NCBI GenBank assembly: GCA_030549775.1
Contig: CM060173.1
Location: 37,024,610 to 37,088,609, forward strand
Origin: Tamarix chinensis
Taxonomy: Eukaryota; Streptophyta; Magnoliopsida; Caryophyllales; Tamaricaceae
Length of the DNA stretch: 64,000 nucleotides
Reading direction: 5' to 3'
The first letter of the stretch is position 1. Each line of letters opens with the position of its first letter. Made by a program: the position numbers and the translations under genes. Positions 60,142 through 64,000 of this stretch are shown here, piece by piece. A model generated the notes under the pieces. That model was given only the letters and a program-made list of their open reading frames with translations. It did no database searches and was not told where the DNA came from.

Positions 60142-60480
60142 ATATCCATCGTCATTTCTCCCTTTGGATCTCTCCATCGTCGTCGAAGTGCCTAGATTTT
60201 CCTCTCTCCATCGCTGTTCATATATGTTAGTCGAAGCTGCCTCTTTACATTTTCTATCTACCTCATCAAACAAAATTGGTTTCGTCGATACTCAGATCTG
60301 GCAACATAGCAAGAGTTGTGGTATGTGAGTGTCATATTTTTGTGCATCTCTTCAATTTTTATCTCAAATTTTTGTTCTAACTTTTGTGTCAATGTGTAGC
60401 AATAGAATGACGGGATTGGCCTTCAGCTAGATTCGGTAAGGATAAATAGATTCAGGTTTGTCAATTTTGATTATGTTATG
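60040..60480 (+). other. CT-rich stretch with (TC)n, possible promoter/5' UTR
   Basis: A pyrimidine-rich segment with (TC)n at 60103-60139, then CATCGTCGTCGAAGTG and GTTTCGTCGATACTCAGATC, a GTATGTGAG donor-like site near 60322 and a TGTGTAG acceptor-like site near 60398. It looks like a plant leader exon, but no coding exon follows that I can identify. Confidence 0.25.
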
Positions 60481-60547
60481 TTGGTTCGTATATGTTTTTT
60501 TTTCTTCTAATAATTGTTTTTGATAGTAATGTCGATACATGTTAATA

Positions 60548-60702
60548 ATGCTGTATGGTAGTCTGATTATTATGATTAGTAATAATTAGAGTAATTTTAG
60601 TGTTGTTGGGTGACTGTATGTTAATCTGATTACTAATCAGAGTAATGTTAGTCTTAATAGAATGGCTATATGTTATTTGATTACTAATCAGAGTAATGTT
60701 AC
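60548..60702. repeat. Tandem units with palindromic core
   Basis: Two clear copies and one diverged copy of TGATTACTAATCAGAGTAAT, about 60-65 bp apart. TGATTACTAATCA is itself nearly palindromic. Confidence 0.65.
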
Positions 60703-60709
60703 TCATCAG

Positions 60710-62932
60710 AGATCACTAGCTCGTGGATCCACAAGAAAGCTTTCCTAGGTCCGATAGAAATCGAAAACTAAATTAGACACTATTCTATCAATCAATAATT
60801 CACATATTCTAATTAAATAAACACAAACAACACAAATGATCTTTCTTAGAAAACGTGTCCAAAACTTAGAACTTAAAAGCATAGCTTTATTAAGATTTAA
60901 GGTTAAAACTAAATCAAAACGGATTAATACAAATAACCAATTTCATAATCTCACTTAAAATCTAGGGTTTTGGGCCCGAAAATACGATTCGGTAAGATTC
61001 TATAAGTTTAATTAAATTGAATGTTTAGAAATGCAATTAAACACATTTTATAACATATCAAATAATCAATTGATCAAAACCGATAATAGAAATATCCAAT
61101 TTAGCACAATTAGGGTTTTTGAGCCCGGAACGCAAATTCGATCAACTCCTACCAAAACATATAAATTGACGGTTCGGAAATGTAATTAAACATATTCTAA
61201 TGTAGTTTATATAGTCAATTAAATAAAATAACCCGATTACACAATCCAATTTAAACCCGCGGGAGTTTTGACCTAAAAATCCAATTTCGATCAATTACGC
61301 ACAATTTTCCCAAATCAACACTTCCAATATAAAATTAAATACATTTTAAATGATATTGTAACATCAATTGAGCGAAAATGCTCAATTATACAACCCAATT
61401 TCATTACACCCAAAATTTGACCTAAGAATCAAATTCCGATAAAACCTGCATAAATTTCTCAAATTGACGGTTCCAAAATAAAATTGGATACATTTTAAAA
61501 TATATTGTATAATCAATTTATTAAAAATAGCTAAAATGGGCGAATCCGAAAAATTTGGGCATAACCCGGCCAAAAATCCAAATTTTCCAAAATCTCAACA
61601 TAACCATACAATTGACATATCCAAATCAATCTTACAGCACATATATACAAAATCAAACAATCAATTTAGCTTTTTATAGGCTAATTCATACCCAATTAAT
61701 CAAAATAAGGGTTAGGGTTTTTCGGAAATTATACCAACGGGCGGTGGCTCGCCGGTGGTCAGCAAGGCTCGTCGGTGGCCGGGCGGTGGCGTGAGTTGCG
61801 TGTTGCTGCTACTGCTGAATCGGCTGCTGCGCTGCAACTGTCGCCCGCTGCTGCTGTGGCTGTTGCTGCTGCTGGTAGCTGCGATGGCGGTGGTCGACGG
61901 CAACAACCGGTCATGGCCAGCGAGGAGGTTGGAGTGGAGGAGCAAGGGAGGAGGTGAGGGAGGTCGGCTAAGGCTTCGGGTTGCGGAACAGGGGCGCACG
62001 AAAGAGGGGTCGAGGTAGGGAAGAGAAGAGAGAAAGGAAAAGAAGGGGGGCGGGGCACGCTAGGGTTAGGCTCGTTTTTTTTTCGAATACAAGTAAAAGT
62101 AAAATACTAAATATTTAAAATTTTTATCGGAAGATTTTGTCTAAATTTTATTTAACAAAATTTCATTTCGAAACGATCCGAAGGCTTAAAATTAATAAAA
62201 AGCTATATAAAGAATTTCGGGAATGTTTTCGGAAAATTTACTAACGAACGTAAAAATTTATATTATTTACAGAAATAAATTATAAGACCTCGAAATAATA
62301 TTTAAAAACATATAAGAAAATATTTAAGTCAAATTCTAATAAACCGAGACTAATTTAGATAATTTCTGAAATCGGTTTTCCGCAAACCAAAAAGCATAAA
62401 ACGAAAGAAAATTAATCCCATAAAGAAATTCATAAATAAACTCCGAAAATATTTTTAATTTAAAACTTACCAAAAATATTAACGATTCTCGAAACGAATA
62501 AATTTAAAGTCGAAAATATTTTCTACGGATAAAATCATTAAAATAAATTTAACTATTTAAATAGAAATTCTATAATTTAAATAATATACTTTGTCAACGA
62601 AATATAACTTCAAAATAATGCCGTAATCACATGATAAAGTTATAATAGAAAACAAATCTAAAATTTTAAAATGAAAATGCGAGAAAGAACGGGAATACAT
62701 ATTTTTAAACGAAAATCGAATTCATAAGAATATAATAAAATCATTGTCGTGAACGAATTTATTTAGAATGGTTCGCAATGACAACAATTAATTAAATTCA
62801 AATATGAATTCAAAATCGTCGATAACTCCATAAAACGAATCGAAATTAAAATAATTAATTGTTTACATCAAATTACGCTAATAAAATCATTACACTCAAT
62901 AAATTTGGACTTTAAAAATATGGGGTATTACA
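60710..62932 (-). mobile_element. Partial second copy of long LTR B
   Basis: It is homologous to 22580-25226 over its length (shared GATCCACRAGAAAGYTTTCC, CTAGGGTTTTRGGCCCGAAA, TTTGAGCCCGGAACGCAAAT and the AT-rich end) and closes with ATATGGGGTATTACA. The part with the family's other end and the CCGGTGGA array is missing. About 540 bp present in copy B (roughly 22800-23340) are absent here. Confidence 0.8.
61735..62060. other. GC-rich island in the second LTR B copy
   Basis: A CTGCTGCTG-rich and GGTGG-rich stretch with open frames in five or more readings; compositional, not coding. It lies at the position of the island at 24160-24350. Confidence 0.6.
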
Positions 62933-63476
62933 TCTACATTATTTCTATATGGACTTATGTTTAGACCTCTTGATATTTTTCTTTTGTATATCTATGTGCT
63001 ATCTTCCTATAAGTTGTGTGGCATGCTGCTGTTGGGATGTGTTCCCTTATCTTGTATTCATTTATGTGTTTCATCCTTGCAATCTAATGGATAGGTTGGA
63101 AACAATGGCATTCAGCCACGTGTCCTTTCTCAATATTTTCTGCAATATCTTCCATCGTCTTCATTTCCAACAAATACAGGAAGAAGAGCTTCCAAGATTT
63201 CATGCTGGATCCATGACCAGGAAAACGAGTTGATAGAAGGGATGTTTAGGATTTAGTGTTTAGAGTGTAAGGGGTTAAGGGTTTATGGTTTAGAGGGTTT
63301 AGGGTTTATAGGGTTTATAGTTTTAAAGGTTTGGATATTTGGTTTGGATATACGTTTGGGTTAGTTTTTTGGTTAGGTATTAATAAAATCGTAAATGTTG
63401 ATTAAATTTTAATCTAATAGATAATATTGGTTCCTATGTTTGTATTTTAATGAGAATTTGCATGTGACCCTCCCTC

Positions 63477-63509
<33 letters not shown>

Positions 63510-64000
63510 TAAATTATTTGTCATTAAACTAGTTTATATATATGTATATATACATATAAACTAGTTTAATAACAAATAGAATAACATAATGTTCATTTTA
63601 GAAATAAAATATTTAATTATTAATACATTTCTAATATACTTTATATTGTAAAACAAGATGAAAATATTTTTACATAATATTTCTCTTAAATTTTACACAT
63701 ATCATTTCACAAGTTATTTACAATGAGTATTATTCTTGTTGTATTAGTCAAGTGAAAAATTAACTATATTTAGAAATGTAAATGAGACAAATTGAAATAA
63801 GTTCTTGTTTGACTGATTAAAAAACCAGCATGACCAGATTAATCATAAATTTTTTATGTTTAGATTTGATTCATTAATTAAACAAAAATGAAATTATTAT
63901 TTATAAACAACTTGATAAAGATAAAGCAGAGTCTAGCTTTGAAAAAGCTCGAGAATCCATTTCGTTCGTTTATATTAGGCATTAAAAAAGACTAGTTATG
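62933..64000. other. AT-rich end of window: no gene supported
   Basis: 63241-63325 is a degenerate telomere-like run (tttagggtttatagggttt). 63478-63510 is (TA)n(GT)n. 63515-63581 is a long inverted repeat. A short open frame at 62949-63233 has an acceptor-like AATACAG before GAAGAAGAGCTTCC near 63180 but no recognisable domain. Confidence 0.4.
63515..63581. repeat. Inverted repeat with about 26-bp arms
   Basis: The left arm ATTAAACTAGTTTATATA and the right arm ATATAAACTAGTTTAAT pair with short extensions (ATTTGTC against AACAAAT), around a TATGTATATATAC loop. Confidence 0.8.

Noticed and set aside
61712..62058. Several overlapping open frames in the GC island
   Set aside because: Open in many frames on both strands because of CTGCTG/GGTGG composition.
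62949..63233. 94-codon open frame near the window end
   Set aside because: An acceptor-like site precedes its last third, but no homology or partner exon is evident.

Overview
This is nuclear DNA from a flowering plant: AT-rich, retrotransposon-dense, with one real spliced gene, very large introns, Ty3/gypsy and L1-type remnants and telomere-like TTTAGGG runs. Nothing looks prokaryotic or organellar. The species cannot be fixed from the window.

Host gene. Four + strand exons (844-976, 12377-12469, 13144-13246, 30112-30653) join in frame with GT-AG borders. They encode a protein with NUMOD3-like basic segments followed by CCHC zinc knuckles. Introns 1 and 3 are about 11.4 kb and 16.9 kb, and most of that length is nested mobile DNA. 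The first coding exon was not found.

Layout. 0-11 kb is intron 1 with a gypsy protease remnant, an internally deleted minus-strand gypsy element with two LTRs and a nested solo LTR, and several diverged repeats. 13.9-29.9 kb is intron 3: two very long LTR-type elements (13949-18658 and 20843-25226), a third (25870-29916), and pieces of a minus-strand gypsy polyprotein that they interrupt. 30.7-36.6 kb follows the gene: a higher-order tandem array, then a 5'-truncated L1 LINE with a 17-bp target duplication that itself carries a 276-bp hAT-type MITE. 36.6-42.8 kb is an inverted pair of long LTRs. 44.2-49.1 kb holds a chromovirus integrase end with its 3' LTR, a CACTA transposase (DUF4218) fragment and a plus-strand gypsy integrase with its 3' LTR. 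49.1-55.5 kb is nested LTR on LTR with clean 5-bp duplications. 55.5-58.5 kb is a decayed gypsy gag-PR-RT. 58.5-63 kb holds further LTR pieces, including a second copy of the family at 20.8 kb.

Main pattern. The 4-6 kb LTR copies share TGTAACACCCC/GGGGTGTTACA-type ends and a paired internal array built on a CACTATTAT..CCGGTGGANCGG core, followed by a conserved CCACTTTAAGTGATTAGT block. Orientation is inferred from TATA boxes at 39141 (+) and 54408-54417 (-) and from the related-looking LTR that abuts a chromodomain integrase at 46005. These LTRs are probably from a chromovirus of the Tekay/Del type, with an unusually long transcribed LTR part. No tRNA, rRNA or CRISPR was found. No mobile-element reading frame looks intact.
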